This document shows, in pieces, positions 19,649 to 29,887 of a DNA stretch of 64,000 nt. The stretch comes from Komagataeibacter xylinus (GTDB lineage: Bacteria; Pseudomonadota; Alphaproteobacteria; Acetobacterales; Acetobacteraceae). Numbering within the stretch: position 1 is the first letter of the stretch; each line of letters opens with the position of its first letter. The translations under genes were made by a program, and so were the position numbers. The stretch lies in contig NZ_QQBI01000003.1 of NCBI RefSeq assembly GCF_004302915.1, forward strand, positions 124,001 to 188,000, in the 5' to 3' direction. The notes beneath the pieces are model-generated. The model worked only from the letters and a program-made list of their open reading frames with translations. It had not been told where the DNA came from and made no database searches.

Positions 19649-21736
19649 TCAGGCGGACTGCGCCATGATCTCTTCCGCAACATTGCGGGGCACCGGATCG
19701 TAGTGGTGGAACTGCATGGTGAAGGATGCACGACCCTTGGTCATGGAGCGCAGGTGCGAGATGTAGCCGAACATTTCCTTCAGCGGCACGGAAGCGCGGA
19801 CCATGACGGTGGACCCTGCGGTTTCCTGGCTCTGGATCATGCCACGGCGGCGGTTGAGGTCACCCACCACGTCACCCACGTGATCGTTCGGCGTGGTCAC
19901 TTCCACATCCATGATCGGCTCGAGAATGACCGGACCGGCCTTCTTCATGCCTTCACGGAAGCAGGCCTTGGCTGCGATTTCGAACGCCAGCGCCGAGGAG
20001 TCGACATCATGGTACTTGCCGTCGAGCAGCGTGAACTTGAAGTCCACCGTGGGGAAGCCCGCGAGCACGCCGGTCGTGGCCTGAGCCTGGATGCCCTTGT
20101 CCACCGCCGGGATGTATTCCTTGGGCACCGTGCCGCCAACAACCTTGTTCTCGAAGGAGATGCCTTCGTTACGCTCGACCGGCGCGAACTCGATCTTCAC
20201 TTCCGCGAACTGGCCCGAACCACCCGACTGCTTCTTGTGGGTGTAGGTCTCGACATGCGGCTTGGTGATCGTTTCACGATACGCCACCTGCGGCGCGCCG
20301 ATGTTCGCATCCACGCCATATTCGCGGCGCAGGCGGTCGATGATGATGTCGAGATGCAGCTCGCCCATGCCGGACAGGATGGTCTGGCCGGTTTCCTGGT
20401 CGGTCTTCAGGCGCAGGGAGGGATCTTCGCCAGACAGCTTCTGCAGCGCCAGCGTCATCTTCTCCACGCCGTCCTTCGTCTTCGGCTCGACCGAGATGTC
20501 GATGACCGGGATCGGGAAGGTCATGCGCTCGAGCACCACGGGGTCGGCCGGGTCGGCAAGCGTGTCACCGGTCTGGCTGTCCTTGAGGCCCACGAAGGCG
20601 GCGATGTCGCCTGCGTGCACTTCAGACAGTTCCTCGCGCTTGTCGGCATGCATCTGGTAGATGCGGCCGATACGCTCCTTGTGGCCCTTGGTCGTGTTCA
20701 GCACCGTATCACCGGTCTTGAGCACGCCACGGTAAACACGCACGAAGGTCAGCGTGCCGTATTTGTCGTTGATGATCTTGAAGGCGAGGCCAGCAAACTT
20801 GCCATCGGGGTCAACCGGGATGATCGGCAGCTTGTTCTCGTCAACTTCCTCGTCTTCCGGCGGAGCGATGCGGATGCCTTCCACGTCGTTCGGCGCGGGC
20901 AGGAAGTCGATCACGGCATCGAGCAGGGGCTGCACGCCCTTGTTCTTGAAGGCGGTGCCGCACAGCACGGGGCGGAAGTCACCGGCAATGGTGCCCTTCT
21001 TGATGCAGCGCTTGAGCGTTGCAACGTCCACGTCGCCCTTGTCGAAGTATTCTTCCATCGCGGCGTCATCAACGGACAGCGCGGTGTCGAGCAGGTTCTG
21101 GCGCGCTTCGGCGGCCTTTTCCTTCAGGTCGGCAGGAATTTCCTCGTAGTGGAACTTCGCGCCAAGCTCGCCGCCTTCCCACACGATGGCGCGCATTTCG
21201 ATCAGGTCGACCACGCCAACGAAGTTCTCTTCCGCGCCGATGGGCAGCTGCAGCGGAATCGCCACGATGTCCAGCTTCTCCTTCAGCGTGTCGAACGCGT
21301 TGTAGAAGTTGGCACCCGTACGGTCGAGCTTGTTGATGAAGATGATGCGCGGCACGTTGTACCGGTCAGCCAGACGCCAGTTGGTCTCGGACTGCGGCTG
21401 CACGCCGGCAACGCCTTCGATGATGAAGATCGCGCCATCGAGCACGCGCAGCGAGCGGTTGACTTCGATGTTGAAGTCAATGTGGCCCGGGGTGTCGATG
21501 ATGTTGATGCGGTGGCCTTCCCACTCACACGTCACGGCAGCCGAGGTGATCGTGATGCCACGCTCACGCTCCTGCGCCATGTAGTCGGTGGTGGTGTTGC
21601 CTTCGTGCACCTCACCGATCTTGTGGGACACACCGGTGTAATACAGGATACGCTCGGTGGTGGTGGTCTTGCCGGCATCGATGTGCGCGGTAATACCGAT
21701 ATTGCGAATCAGGGACAGATCAGACTTGGCGGACAC
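19649..21736 (-). CDS. fusA: Elongation factor G
   Basis: Translocation GTPase of the ribosome. It is 695 aa with the full GTPase set: [15 protein letters not shown] (G1), the switch region with [24 protein letters not shown] (G3) and NKLDRTGAN (G4). Domains II-V follow, ending in the EF-G C-terminal fold ([20 protein letters not shown]). The start is the GTG at 21734-21736 with GGAGG 7 nt upstream; the upstream in-frame ATG is not supported. Here fusA stands apart from rpsL/rpsG and follows rpmB on the same strand. Confidence 0.97.
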   Translation of the reverse strand: MSAKSDLSLIRNIGITAHIDAGKTTTTERILYYTGVSHKIGEVHEGNTTTDYMAQERERGITITSAAVTCEWEGHRINIIDTPGHIDFNIEVNRSLRVLDGAIFIIEGVAGVQPQSETNWRLADRYNVPRIIFINKLDRTGANFYNAFDTLKEKLDIVAIPLQLPIGAEENFVGVVDLIEMRAIVWEGGELGAKFHYEEIPADLKEKAAEARQNLLDTALSVDDAAMEEYFDKGDVDVATLKRCIKKGTIAGDFRPVLCGTAFKNKGVQPLLDAVIDFLPAPNDVEGIRIAPPEDEEVDENKLPIIPVDPDGKFAGLAFKIINDKYGTLTFVRVYRGVLKTGDTVLNTTKGHKERIGRIYQMHADKREELSEVHAGDIAAFVGLKDSQTGDTLADPADPVVLERMTFPIPVIDISVEPKTKDGVEKMTLALQKLSGEDPSLRLKTDQETGQTILSGMGELHLDIIIDRLRREYGVDANIGAPQVAYRETITKPHVETYTHKKQSGGSGQFAEVKIEFAPVERNEGISFENKVVGGTVPKEYIPAVDKGIQAQATTGVLAGFPTVDFKFTLLDGKYHDVDSSALAFEIAAKACFREGMKKAGPVILEPIMDVEVTTPNDHVGDVVGDLNRRRGMIQSQETAGSTVMVRASVPLKEMFGYISHLRSMTKGRASFTMQFHHYDPVPRNVAEEIMAQSA

Positions 21737-21942
21737 GGGAGAACCTCCACAAGACAACACGGGCGCGAAGGGGAACCTTTCCCTTTCGCGCCTGCCGGAA
21801 CCGTAAGCTGCTTCCGCCCTCAGTCTCTTTCAACCTGGACGACGCAGACCGGCACAGCGGAACAATGCGCCAGACTTCAGTCAGGCTTTTTGACAGCGCC
21901 GGGCCATTTCCCCGCAATGGCGGGGAAGCAGCCCGGAACGTG

Positions 21943-22242
21943 TCAGGCCACGGCGGCCTTCTTTTCCTGAACGCGCAGGATGCGGCGCTTCACCGTCATG
22001 GCTTCCGGCGTCAGTTTGCGGTTCGGGGTGGACAGCAGGAACGAGTCCAGCCCGCCATTGTGCTCGACCGTGCGCAGCCCGTTGGTGGTCATGCGCAGGG
22101 GAACGGCCGTGCCGAGGATATCGGACAGCAGCGAGGTTTCCTGCAGGTTGGGCAGGAAGCGGCGGCGGGACTTGTTGTTGGCGTGGCTGACGTTGTTACC
22201 GGTCAGCACGCCCTTGCCTGTGATCTGGCAGCGGCGAGACAT
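21943..22242 (-). CDS. rpmB: 50S ribosomal protein L28
   Basis: Structural protein of the large subunit, 99 aa. The N-terminal [20 protein letters not shown] and [11 protein letters not shown] are classic L28. The C-terminal [13 protein letters not shown] is basic, as in alphaproteobacterial L28. The ATG at 22240-22242 follows GAGGATGATAAA. It lies alone, about 200 nt upstream of fusA. Confidence 0.96.
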   Translation of the reverse strand: MSRRCQITGKGVLTGNNVSHANNKSRRRFLPNLQETSLLSDILGTAVPLRMTTNGLRTVEHNGGLDSFLLSTPNRKLTPEAMTVKRRILRVQEKKAAVA

Positions 22243-22376
22243 TTTATCATCCTCGGATATAACTTTGGCCGAGGCATAAATGCCCGGCAAGGATCGTCTA
22301 GATTAGGCGCGGCTTATCGCCAAACCACCGCCATCCGTCAAGACGCATAAGCATGATTCGGCATATTTTGTGTGCA

Positions 22377-22409
22377 AAAGGGCTGAAACGACCCCGTTCC
22401 AGCCCTTTC
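22377..22409 (-). terminator. Terminator hairpin
   Basis: AAAGGGCTG pairs with CAGCCCTTT, with further AACG/CGTT pairing inside. The minus-strand copy continues into TTTTGC. It lies 11 nt past the stop of the small conserved gene at 22421 and shields rpmB from read-through. Confidence 0.75.
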
Positions 22410-22420
22410 GTGGCTCCTGT

Positions 22421-22687
22421 TCAGGCCGCCCCGCCTTCATGGTCGGGGTGCAGTTCGCCCGCCTGCACGCTGTGCAGCGCGTTTTCAAGCAGGCCCTGCA
22501 TGGCCTCGCGCCCCATGGTGCGCGACAGCAGGCCCAGCGAGCCGCCCAGCAGGGCGGAGGCTATGGCCATGGGCGGCAGGTTCTCGCCCAGCATGTATTC
22601 GATGGCCTTGTCCACCACCGCGCCGCAATGGCTCAGTTCGGGGGGGATGGCGTCGCCCTCGGGGGGCGTGTTGGTCTTGTCCGTCAT
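22421..22687 (-). CDS. Conserved hypothetical protein, 88 aa
   Basis: I do not recognise the family. The N-terminal 20 residues are polar (MTDKTNTPPEGDAIPP). The rest is a likely amphipathic helical bundle with GAVVDKAIEYMLGENLPPMA and a small-residue-rich ASALLGGSLGLLS. The C-terminus is acidic and histidine-containing. The start at 22685-22687 is supported by AAAAGGAGCC. It sits 101 nt downstream of the Atm1-like exporter on the same strand. Confidence 0.7.
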   Translation of the reverse strand: MTDKTNTPPEGDAIPPELSHCGAVVDKAIEYMLGENLPPMAIASALLGGSLGLLSRTMGREAMQGLLENALHSVQAGELHPDHEGGAA

Positions 22688-22788
22688 GTCACGGCTCCTT
22701 TTCGCGTTATCCCTGATATGTACCGCCTTGCCGCCCCTGACCAGTGCGGGGCGGGCATGAAAGGGGTCACAAGCCTGCGTGAGGGGCT

Positions 22789-24612
22789 TCACCCGCGCTC
22801 GGCATCCTCCTCCGCCTGGGCCGCCCACATGCCTGCATACAGGCCGCCGCACTCAAGCAGGGCGCGATGCGTGCCGCGCTCGAGGATCTGGCCATGTCCC
22901 ATCACAAGGATTTCATCCACGTCCACGATGGTGGAGAGCCGGTGGGCGATGATGAGCGTGGTGCGGTTGGCGGCCACCGCGCGCAGGGCGGTCTGGATTT
23001 CGTGCTCGGTGCCGGTGTCGAGCGCGCTCGTCGCCTCGTCAAGCAGCAGCACGCGCGGGTTCTTGAGGATGGTGCGCGCAATGGCCACGCGCTGCTTCTC
23101 GCCACCCGAGAGCTTGAGCCCCCGCTCGCCCACCCTTGTCGCGTAGCCTTCGGGCAGGCTCATGATGAAGTCATGGATGCAGGCGAGCCTTGCCGCCTGC
23201 TCCACCTCCGCCTGCGTGGCGCCAAGGCGGCCATAGGCGATGTTGTAGCCGATGGTGTCGTTGAACAGGATGGTATCCTGCGGCACCACGCCAATGGCCC
23301 CGCGCAGGGCGGCCTGCGTGTAGTCGCGTATGTCGTGGCCATCGACCACGATGCGGCCCACCGTGACGTCATAGAAGCGGAACAGCAGGCGGCTGATGGT
23401 GGACTTGCCCGCCCCCGTCGGCCCCACGATGGCCACCCGGTGGCCCGCGGGCACATGGAAGCTGATGCCCCGCAGGATCTCGCGGTCGGGGCGATAGCTG
23501 AAATGCACGTCCTCGAAGCGGATATCGGCGGCCGGCGCCTCGTCCAGCCGTGCGGGCAGGCTCAGGGCGTGCGCGGAATCGGTAATGTCGGCGCGTTCAT
23601 CCATCAGGCCGAACATGTGCTCGAGGTCGACCAGTGAATTGCGCAGCGAGGTGTACACGCTGCCCAGGAAGTTGAGCGGCAGGTAAAGCTGCATGAGGTA
23701 GGTATTGACCAGCACGAAGTGCCCCACCGTCATGCGGCCTGCCTCCACATCGCGCCCGGCCATGAGCATGACCGCGATCAGGGCCACGGCAATGATCGCC
23801 GCCTGCCCGAAATTGAGCCCGTTGAGCGAGATCTGGGTGCGGATGGCGGCCTGCTCGTAGCGGGCCTGGGCATCCTCGTAGCGCTGGCGCTCGTGTTCCT
23901 CGTTACCGAAATATTTGACGGTCTCGTAGTTGAGCAGGCTGTCGAGCGCCTTCCAGCTCGCCTCGCTGTTGATCTCGTTCATCTGGCGGCGCAGGCCGAT
24001 GCGCCATGAGGTGAACTTGATGGTAAACGCCACATAGGCCGCCACCGCCGCCAGCATCACCACGGCATAGCGCCAGTCGAACAACCTCCAGATCACGAGG
24101 ATGACCATCAGCGCCTCGATCAGCGTGGGCACCACGTTGAACACGCCCACGCGCAGCAGCGTCTCGATGGCTTCCGTGCCGCGCGCAATCGCCCGCGTTA
24201 CCCCGCCCGACTGGCGGTTGAGGTGAAAGCGCAGCGAGAGCCTGTGCATGTGCGTAAAGCTCTGCATGGCGGCAACCCGGCTGATACGGTAGCGCAGCGG
24301 GGCGAACAGGGCATCACGCAGTTCGCCCAGTCCGGCGGCGGCCATGCGCAGCAGGCCATAGCCCACGATCAGCAGGAGCGGCATCATGGCAACGCCCCCC
24401 GCATGCGGCTGGAGCGCATCGATCACGCGGCTATAGGCATAGGGCACGCCAATGGTGGCCACCTTGGCCGCGACCAGCAGCACGCACACGCCCACCACGC
24501 GCAGGCGGGTGCGCAGGTCATGGCGCGGCCACAGATAGGGTAACAGGCCGCGCAGGGTGGCGGCGGCGGAGCGCTCCGGCATGTCGGGCCGGGCCGTGGG
24601 GGAAACAGCCAT
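22789..24612 (-). CDS. ABC exporter of the Atm1/HMT1 (ABCB7) family
   Basis: A half-size ABC exporter with an N-terminal six-helix membrane domain (about residues 40-320) and a C-terminal ATPase. Atm1-type markers are NRQSGGVTRAIARGTEAIE and LLNYETVKYFGNEEHE. ATPase motifs are GPTGAGKST, LSGGEKQRVAIART and VLLLDEATSALD. Bacterial Atm1 relatives export glutathione conjugates or metal-glutathione complexes and support Fe-S or metal homeostasis. The start is uncertain: I used the ATG at 24610-24612 (MAVSPT). The ATG at 24682-24684 also keeps the frame but nears the divergent Nudix gene. Confidence 0.9.
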   Translation of the reverse strand: MAVSPTARPDMPERSAAATLRGLLPYLWPRHDLRTRLRVVGVCVLLVAAKVATIGVPYAYSRVIDALQPHAGGVAMMPLLLIVGYGLLRMAAAGLGELRDALFAPLRYRISRVAAMQSFTHMHRLSLRFHLNRQSGGVTRAIARGTEAIETLLRVGVFNVVPTLIEALMVILVIWRLFDWRYAVVMLAAVAAYVAFTIKFTSWRIGLRRQMNEINSEASWKALDSLLNYETVKYFGNEEHERQRYEDAQARYEQAAIRTQISLNGLNFGQAAIIAVALIAVMLMAGRDVEAGRMTVGHFVLVNTYLMQLYLPLNFLGSVYTSLRNSLVDLEHMFGLMDERADITDSAHALSLPARLDEAPAADIRFEDVHFSYRPDREILRGISFHVPAGHRVAIVGPTGAGKSTISRLLFRFYDVTVGRIVVDGHDIRDYTQAALRGAIGVVPQDTILFNDTIGYNIAYGRLGATQAEVEQAARLACIHDFIMSLPEGYATRVGERGLKLSGGEKQRVAIARTILKNPRVLLLDEATSALDTGTEHEIQTALRAVAANRTTLIIAHRLSTIVDVDEILVMGHGQILERGTHRALLECGGLYAGMWAAQAEEDAERG

Positions 24613-24741
24613 AGCACCGGCATGTGGCACACGCCGCCTGTTTTGCAACCCATATTCCCACCCGGCCATGGCGCGGGGTGGCATTGTCAGGCCGGGGGGC
24701 AGCCGTTATGCCACCCTCAACCCGAAGGACAGGGATGGAAC

Positions 24742-25593
24742 ATGTCACGCAGCCTTGAAGGTTTCTTTCGTCATATCGCCGCCTGCAACACGGCGGTGCT
24801 GCCCGGCGGGCGGCTGGAGTTCCGGCTGGGGCATGCCCCCGCGGGCTGGGTGCAGCCCGCCCTGCTGCCGGTGCTGCTTGAACACGGCATGACCCATGCG
24901 GGCGACACCGTCACCCTTGCCGACCCCGCCCGGCTTGAAGCCATTGGCGAGGCCATGGCGCAGGCAGGCGTGTACCGCTCGCACCATGAGCTGTTCGATG
25001 TCTGGACCGACATGGCCCTGCCCCCCGTGGCCCGCATCGACCGGGGCGCGCTGCCGCTGTTTGGACTGATGGCAGCGGGCGTGCACCTCAATGGACTGGT
25101 CAGGCTACCCCACGGGCTGCATCTGTGGATCGCGCGGCGCTCCATGACCAAGCGCCTCGACCCCGGCAAGCTCGACCACCTCGTGGCGGGCGGCATACCG
25201 GCAGGCCATACGGCGGCCGAAGCCCTGTTCAAGGAAGCGGCGGAGGAAGCCAGCCTGCCAGCAGAACTGGTGCAGCGCGCCCGCCCCACTGCCGATATCC
25301 GCTACGCGCTCGACCGCCCCGAGGGATTGCGGCGCGACGTGCTGCACTGCTTCGAACTCGAACTGCCGCCCGACTTCGTGCCCACTCCCGCCGATGGGGA
25401 AGTGGAGGAATTCCGCCTGATCCCGATCGAGGAAGCCTATACGCTGGTGCGTGACACGGATGCGTTCAAGTTCAACGTCAACCTCGTGCTGATCGACCTG
25501 TTCCTGCGCACGGGTATGATCGATGCCGCCAGCCCCGAAGGCCAGCGCCTGCGCCAGGGCCTGACCGGCTGGCACGCCCCCCGCTCAGCCTGA
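24742..25593 (+). CDS. DUF4743 / Nudix hydrolase
   Basis: A two-part protein of 283 aa. The N-terminal ~120 residues match the DUF4743 domain found beside Nudix domains in Tnr3-like proteins. The C-terminal Nudix domain carries GGIPAGHTAAEALFKEAAEE, in which the usual REUxEE reads KEAAEEAS. Relatives act on thiamine diphosphate analogues or other nucleoside-diphosphate-linked compounds; the substrate here is unproven. ATG 24742 is preceded by AGGGATGG. It is followed 25 nt later by the oligopeptidase gene, likely cotranscribed. Confidence 0.85.
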   Translation: MSRSLEGFFRHIAACNTAVLPGGRLEFRLGHAPAGWVQPALLPVLLEHGMTHAGDTVTLADPARLEAIGEAMAQAGVYRSHHELFDVWTDMALPPVARIDRGALPLFGLMAAGVHLNGLVRLPHGLHLWIARRSMTKRLDPGKLDHLVAGGIPAGHTAAEALFKEAAEEASLPAELVQRARPTADIRYALDRPEGLRRDVLHCFELELPPDFVPTPADGEVEEFRLIPIEEAYTLVRDTDAFKFNVNLVLIDLFLRTGMIDAASPEGQRLRQGLTGWHAPRSA

Positions 25594-25618
25594 ACCCCTG
25601 CTCCCCGAGGACCATGCG

Positions 25619-27703
25619 ATGACCACGCCCCCCATTGCCCGCCAGATCCCCCACGCCATCACGCAGCTTGGCCGCACCCGGCACGATGAATATGCGTGGA
25701 TGAAGGATGATAACTGGCAGGAGGTGCTGCGCGACCCCACGCTGCTGCGCCCCGATATTGCCGGGCACCTGCGGGCGGAAAACGCCTATACGCAGTCCGT
25801 CCTGTCCGGCACGGACGCGTTGCAGGACACGCTGGTGGCCGAGATGAAGGGCCGCATGCAGGCGGATGACACCTATCCGCCCACCCCGCATGGCCCCTAC
25901 TGCTACCAGACCAGCTACACGGCCGGCGCGCAGTACCCGGTCTATAAACGCTACCCCACCGCCACCCCGGCAGCGGAGGAAGTGCTGCTGGACGTGAATG
26001 AAGCGGCCAGGGGGCATGAATATTACGCCGTAGCCGCCGCCGCCCACAGCCCTGATCACAGCCTGTTCGCCCATGCGGAGGACACGCAGGGCTCGGAAAT
26101 CTACCGCATCCACATCCGCAGGCTGAGTGGTGACGGCGCGCCCCTGCCCCCGGTCGAGAACTGTAGCGGGGCGTTCGTGTTCTCGCCCGACAGCGCCTTC
26201 CTGTTCTGGGTCTGGCGCGACAGCCATGGCCGCCCGGCCCGCGTCTATCGCCGCCGCATTGGCGAGGAGCGCGACACGCTGGTGTATGAGGAAGCCGATC
26301 CCGGCTTTTTCGTGGGCGTGGAGACCACGCGCTCGGGCGGGTGGATCATCATCTCCAGCGGCAACCACGACACCTCCGAATCCTGGCTCATCCCCGGCCA
26401 CGACCCGCAGGCGGCACCACGCTGCGCCAGCGTGCGCGAGACGGGGCTGATGTACGGGCTGTACCATCAGGGCACGGATTTCATCATCCTGACCAATGCC
26501 GATGGCGCGTATGACTTCAAGCTCATGACCACGCCCGATGCGGCACCTGCGCGCGCCAACTGGCGCGACCTCGTGGCCCATGAGCCGGGCCGCTACATCA
26601 CGGAGTGCATGGTCTGGTCGGGCCACCTCGCCTGGCGCGAGCGACGCGATGCCAATACGCGCATCATCATCCGCAGTGTGGATGGCTCAACCGAGGCCCT
26701 TGAACCCGATGAAGCCGCCTATGACCTGACACTGGTGGGCGGGTACGAATACGACACCACCGAGCTGCGCTACATCTACCAGTCCCCCACCACCCCGCGC
26801 GCATGGCATGCGCGTGACATGGTGAGCGGGGCCGAGACCCTGCTCAAACGGCAGGAGGTACCATCAGGCCACGACCCGGCGCAGTACCGCTGCTGGCGGC
26901 TCATGGCGCGGGCAGCGGATGGCGAGTTGGTGCCGGTAACCGTGCTGGGCCGCCATGACACGCCCATTGATGGCTCCGCCCCGCTGCTGCTGTATGGCTA
27001 TGGCGCCTATGGCCATGCCATCGACCCGGTCTTTTCCACCCGCACGCTCAGCCTTGTCGATCGCGGCTGGTTCTACGCCATTGCCCATGTGCGCGGCGGC
27101 TCGGAAAAAGGCTGGAACTGGTTCCTTGGCGGGCGCGGGCGCAACAAGCCCAACACGTTCAGCGATTTCATCGCCTGTGCCGAAACCCTTGTGGCCGAGG
27201 GCTTTGGCGCGACCGGCCGCATCGTGGCTGATGGACGTTCCGCTGGTGGAATGGTAATGGGGGCCATCGCCAACATGCGGCCCGACCTGTTTGCGGGCAT
27301 CGTGGCCGTGGTGCCGTTTGTGGATGAACTCAACACCATGTCTGACGCATCGCTGCCGCTGACGCCGCCGGAATGGCCCGAATGGGGCAACCCTTTGGAA
27401 GATGTGGCAGCCTATGACCTGATTGCCAGCTACGCCGCCTATGAGCAGGTCGCCCCGCGCGCCTACCCCGCCATACTGGCCATGGGCGGCCTGACCGACC
27501 CGCGCGTAACCTACTGGGAGCCCGCCAAATGGGTGGCCCGCCTGCGCGCCAATAACCGCTCGGAGCGCCCCATCATGCTGCGCACCAACATGGAGGCCGG
27601 GCACAGGGGGGCCACGGGGCGCTTCGACTCCCTCAAGGAAGCCGCCCTGATCCACGCCTTTGCCCTGTGGGCGATCGATACGGCACCCGCCAGACAGGAT
27701 TAA
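25619..27703 (+). CDS. Prolyl-oligopeptidase-family serine peptidase (oligopeptidase B-like)
   Basis: Cytoplasmic S9 peptidase that cleaves short peptides, in this subfamily after Arg/Lys. It is 694 aa: an N-terminal beta-propeller (about 70-400), then an alpha/beta hydrolase domain. The catalytic triad is visible as Ser in DGRSAGGMV, Asp in GGLTDPRVTYWEP and His in EAGHRGATGRF. The glutamate-rich S1 pocket supports oligopeptidase B rather than prolyl specificity, by family knowledge. GAGG lies upstream of ATG 25619. Confidence 0.92.
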   Translation: MTTPPIARQIPHAITQLGRTRHDEYAWMKDDNWQEVLRDPTLLRPDIAGHLRAENAYTQSVLSGTDALQDTLVAEMKGRMQADDTYPPTPHGPYCYQTSYTAGAQYPVYKRYPTATPAAEEVLLDVNEAARGHEYYAVAAAAHSPDHSLFAHAEDTQGSEIYRIHIRRLSGDGAPLPPVENCSGAFVFSPDSAFLFWVWRDSHGRPARVYRRRIGEERDTLVYEEADPGFFVGVETTRSGGWIIISSGNHDTSESWLIPGHDPQAAPRCASVRETGLMYGLYHQGTDFIILTNADGAYDFKLMTTPDAAPARANWRDLVAHEPGRYITECMVWSGHLAWRERRDANTRIIIRSVDGSTEALEPDEAAYDLTLVGGYEYDTTELRYIYQSPTTPRAWHARDMVSGAETLLKRQEVPSGHDPAQYRCWRLMARAADGELVPVTVLGRHDTPIDGSAPLLLYGYGAYGHAIDPVFSTRTLSLVDRGWFYAIAHVRGGSEKGWNWFLGGRGRNKPNTFSDFIACAETLVAEGFGATGRIVADGRSAGGMVMGAIANMRPDLFAGIVAVVPFVDELNTMSDASLPLTPPEWPEWGNPLEDVAAYDLIASYAAYEQVAPRAYPAILAMGGLTDPRVTYWEPAKWVARLRANNRSERPIMLRTNMEAGHRGATGRFDSLKEAALIHAFALWAIDTAPARQD

Positions 27704-27777
27704 TGTCTTTCCGCACACGGGCGCGTTAGCATAAGTAGCCCCTTACAGCAGAGCCCGCACATCCCAGAGGAACAAGA

Positions 27778-28923
27778 ATGACGGATCCCCACAACGCGGA
27801 TCAGGATGGCTTTCCCGCCCCCATGACAGGGCGCGAGGTCGATCCCTCCACGATGCGAACCTTCCGTTCATTCCGCGAGACCCAGCGCACGCAGCGCATC
27901 GCGCGCGCGATGCTGGCGCTGTTTTTCGTGCTGCTGGGGCTTTACACGGTGCGCGGCTTCCTGCCCTCGCTGATATGGGGCTGCGTGTTCGCCATCGCCT
28001 CCTGGCCGCTTTACGCGCGTGCGCGGCGGCGGTGGAACGGGCGGGCACATAAAACGCTGCTGCCGCTGCTGTTTACACTGGCCATCGCCTTCATCTTCAT
28101 CGGGCCGCTCGCACTGTTCGGGCTGGAGGCGGGGCGCGAGGCGGAAGGCGTGCTGCGCTTCCTCAACGAAGCCCGTCGGTCGGGCATTCCCGTGCCGGAA
28201 TGGCTCAGCCACCTGCCTTATGGGCAGGCCGCGATCACCGCATGGTGGAACGAGCACCTGAAGAACCCGGCGGATGTGTCCGCCCTGCTCGGCACGATGA
28301 ATATCGGGCAGAGCGTCAAGGTCACGCAGCAGCTTGGCTCGCAGGTGCTGCACCGCGTGCTGCTGTTCGCCTTTGCCATCCTCACGCTGTTTTTCCTGCT
28401 CAAGGATGGCGATTCCGTCATCCGCCAGTCGCTCAACGTTTCGCGCCGCGCCTTTGGCAAGCGGGGCGAGCGGATCGCGTTGCAGATGATCGCCTCGGTG
28501 CATGGCTCGGTATCGGGGCTGGTGCTCGTGGGCATTGGCGAAGGCATGCTGATGGCCGTGGCCTATCTGATCGCAGGTGCGCCGCATCCCTTCCTGTTCG
28601 GGGTGGTGACGGCCATCGCCGCGATGATCCCGTTCTGCGCCTTCATCGCCATCAGCGCCGTCGCCCTCATGCTGCTCATCAAGACCGGCGCGCTGTTCGG
28701 CGCCATGGCCATCATCCTGCTGGGCATGGCCGTCATCTTCCTGGCGGACCACCTCGTGCGCCCGGCCCTGATTGGCGGCTCGACGCAGCTGCCCTTCCTG
28801 TGGGTGCTGGCGGGCATACTGGGCGGGGCTGAAAGCTGGAGCCTGCTCGGGCTGTTCATGGGGCCTGCCATCATGGCGGTGCTGCACATGCTGTGGCTGA
28901 ACTGGAGCCGGGCCCGCTACTGA
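27778..28923 (+). CDS. AI-2E family transporter (PerM/YdiK-like)
   Basis: A polytopic inner-membrane protein of 381 aa with about eight hydrophobic segments. Two are at residues ~40-80, two at ~95-120, and a dense block lies from ~195 to 365. Family features are FFLLKDGDSV after the middle helix and the GxxxG-rich GLVLVGIGEGMLMAVAYLI. Members are annotated as autoinducer-2 exporters or Na+/H+ antiporters; the true substrate is unknown here. GAGGAACAAG precedes the ATG. The N-terminal ~35 residues are charged and cytoplasmic. Confidence 0.88.
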   Translation: MTDPHNADQDGFPAPMTGREVDPSTMRTFRSFRETQRTQRIARAMLALFFVLLGLYTVRGFLPSLIWGCVFAIASWPLYARARRRWNGRAHKTLLPLLFTLAIAFIFIGPLALFGLEAGREAEGVLRFLNEARRSGIPVPEWLSHLPYGQAAITAWWNEHLKNPADVSALLGTMNIGQSVKVTQQLGSQVLHRVLLFAFAILTLFFLLKDGDSVIRQSLNVSRRAFGKRGERIALQMIASVHGSVSGLVLVGIGEGMLMAVAYLIAGAPHPFLFGVVTAIAAMIPFCAFIAISAVALMLLIKTGALFGAMAIILLGMAVIFLADHLVRPALIGGSTQLPFLWVLAGILGGAESWSLLGLFMGPAIMAVLHMLWLNWSRARY

Positions 28924-29015
28924 GCCGGGCCTCTGGCTTCCGGGCGCCAGATACAAAAAAAGCACCCTTTTCAGGATGCCTTGCTTGCTTGGTATTCTTA
29001 TCGCAGACAGGGATA

Positions 29016-29089
29016 TCGGGCAGGCGGGATTCGAACCCACGACCCCCAGTCCCCCAGACTGATGCGCTACCAGGCTGCGCTACTGCCCG
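29016..29089 (-). tRNA. tRNA-Pro (anticodon GGG)
   Basis: The cloverleaf has acceptor stem CGGGCAG/CTGCCCG, D-arm AGCGCAGCCTGGTAGCGC, anticodon loop CTGGGGG (anticodon GGG) and T-arm GGTTCGAATCC. CCA is not encoded: after the discriminator A the DNA reads TATCC. It reads CCC codons. Confidence 0.95.
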
Positions 29090-29173
29090 CCTGTCTGCGA
29101 TGCGCAGGGTGTAGCAGCCACCCGGGGGAACTGCAACCCATGTAATGAACCAAAACGAAAAAAAATGCCTGGC

Positions 29174-29887
29174 TCAGACCGGCACCATCTGCCGCAGGGC
29201 CTGCAACTCGACCAGCACGCCGCGCAGGCTGTCGCGCAGCACCGTATTTTCCGCCTGCAGGCGCTCAACCTCGATCATGACAATCTGCTCAAGCGGCGGC
29301 TGTTCCGGCTCGTCCACAGGCTCCTGCGCTGCCGTCTCCGCCACGATTTCGGGCTCAGGGGCAGCATCAGCCCCGGTTGCGGCGTCTTCCACCACTGCGG
29401 GCGCCTCAGGCACGGGCGGGGCCACCGTGGGCGGCATGTCGCAGGCAACCACGGTTTCCACCACTTCCTCGATCACCGTCACCTGCACGGCATCGGTTGC
29501 CGCTTCCTCGGCAGCGGGGGGAGCGGCTTCCACCGGCGCGTCCGGCGCCACGAGGGCCTGCGCCACGGGCGGTTCGCCGGGCGGGGTTACGGCCTCGCCG
29601 CCGGATTCGGGTGCGGCAAGAGCCTTCCGCGCTAGTTCAGCCTGCGCCTGCGCCACCGACAGCTTGCGCACATAAAGCAGGTCGGCAATCTCGCGCAGCA
29701 CGATGATGTCCTGCGGGCGGTAGTAACGCCGCCCGACCGGCCCGCGCAGCGGCTGGAGCTGCGGAAAGCTGGCCTCCCACATACGCATGACATGCTGCGC
29801 AAGGCCAAGCTCGCGCGCGACCTCATAGATCGGCAGGCAGTCCGTGCCTGGCTCAAGCGTGCTGGCTGGAGCGTGCTCCGTGGTCAT
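29174..29887 (-). CDS. MerR-family transcriptional regulator
   Basis: The N-terminal MerR helix-turn-helix with wing (about residues 18-85: [39 protein letters not shown]) is typical of the MerR protein found after ihfA in alphaproteobacteria. It is followed by about 110 residues rich in Ala, Pro, Glu and Val, apparently disordered. A C-terminal coiled coil follows ([20 protein letters not shown]). No effector-binding domain is evident. The start overlaps the ihfA stop as ATGA, so it is translationally coupled. Its target is unknown. Confidence 0.9.
   Translation of the reverse strand: MTTEHAPASTLEPGTDCLPIYEVARELGLAQHVMRMWEASFPQLQPLRGPVGRRYYRPQDIIVLREIADLLYVRKLSVAQAQAELARKALAAPESGGEAVTPPGEPPVAQALVAPDAPVEAAPPAAEEAATDAVQVTVIEEVVETVVACDMPPTVAPPVPEAPAVVEDAATGADAAPEPEIVAETAAQEPVDEPEQPPLEQIVMIEVERLQAENTVLRDSLRGVLVELQALRQMVPV

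Noticed and set aside
19562-21970. 802-residue open frame opposite fusA
   Set aside because: Elongation factor G on the minus strand is unambiguous; the plus-strand frame has no domain pattern.
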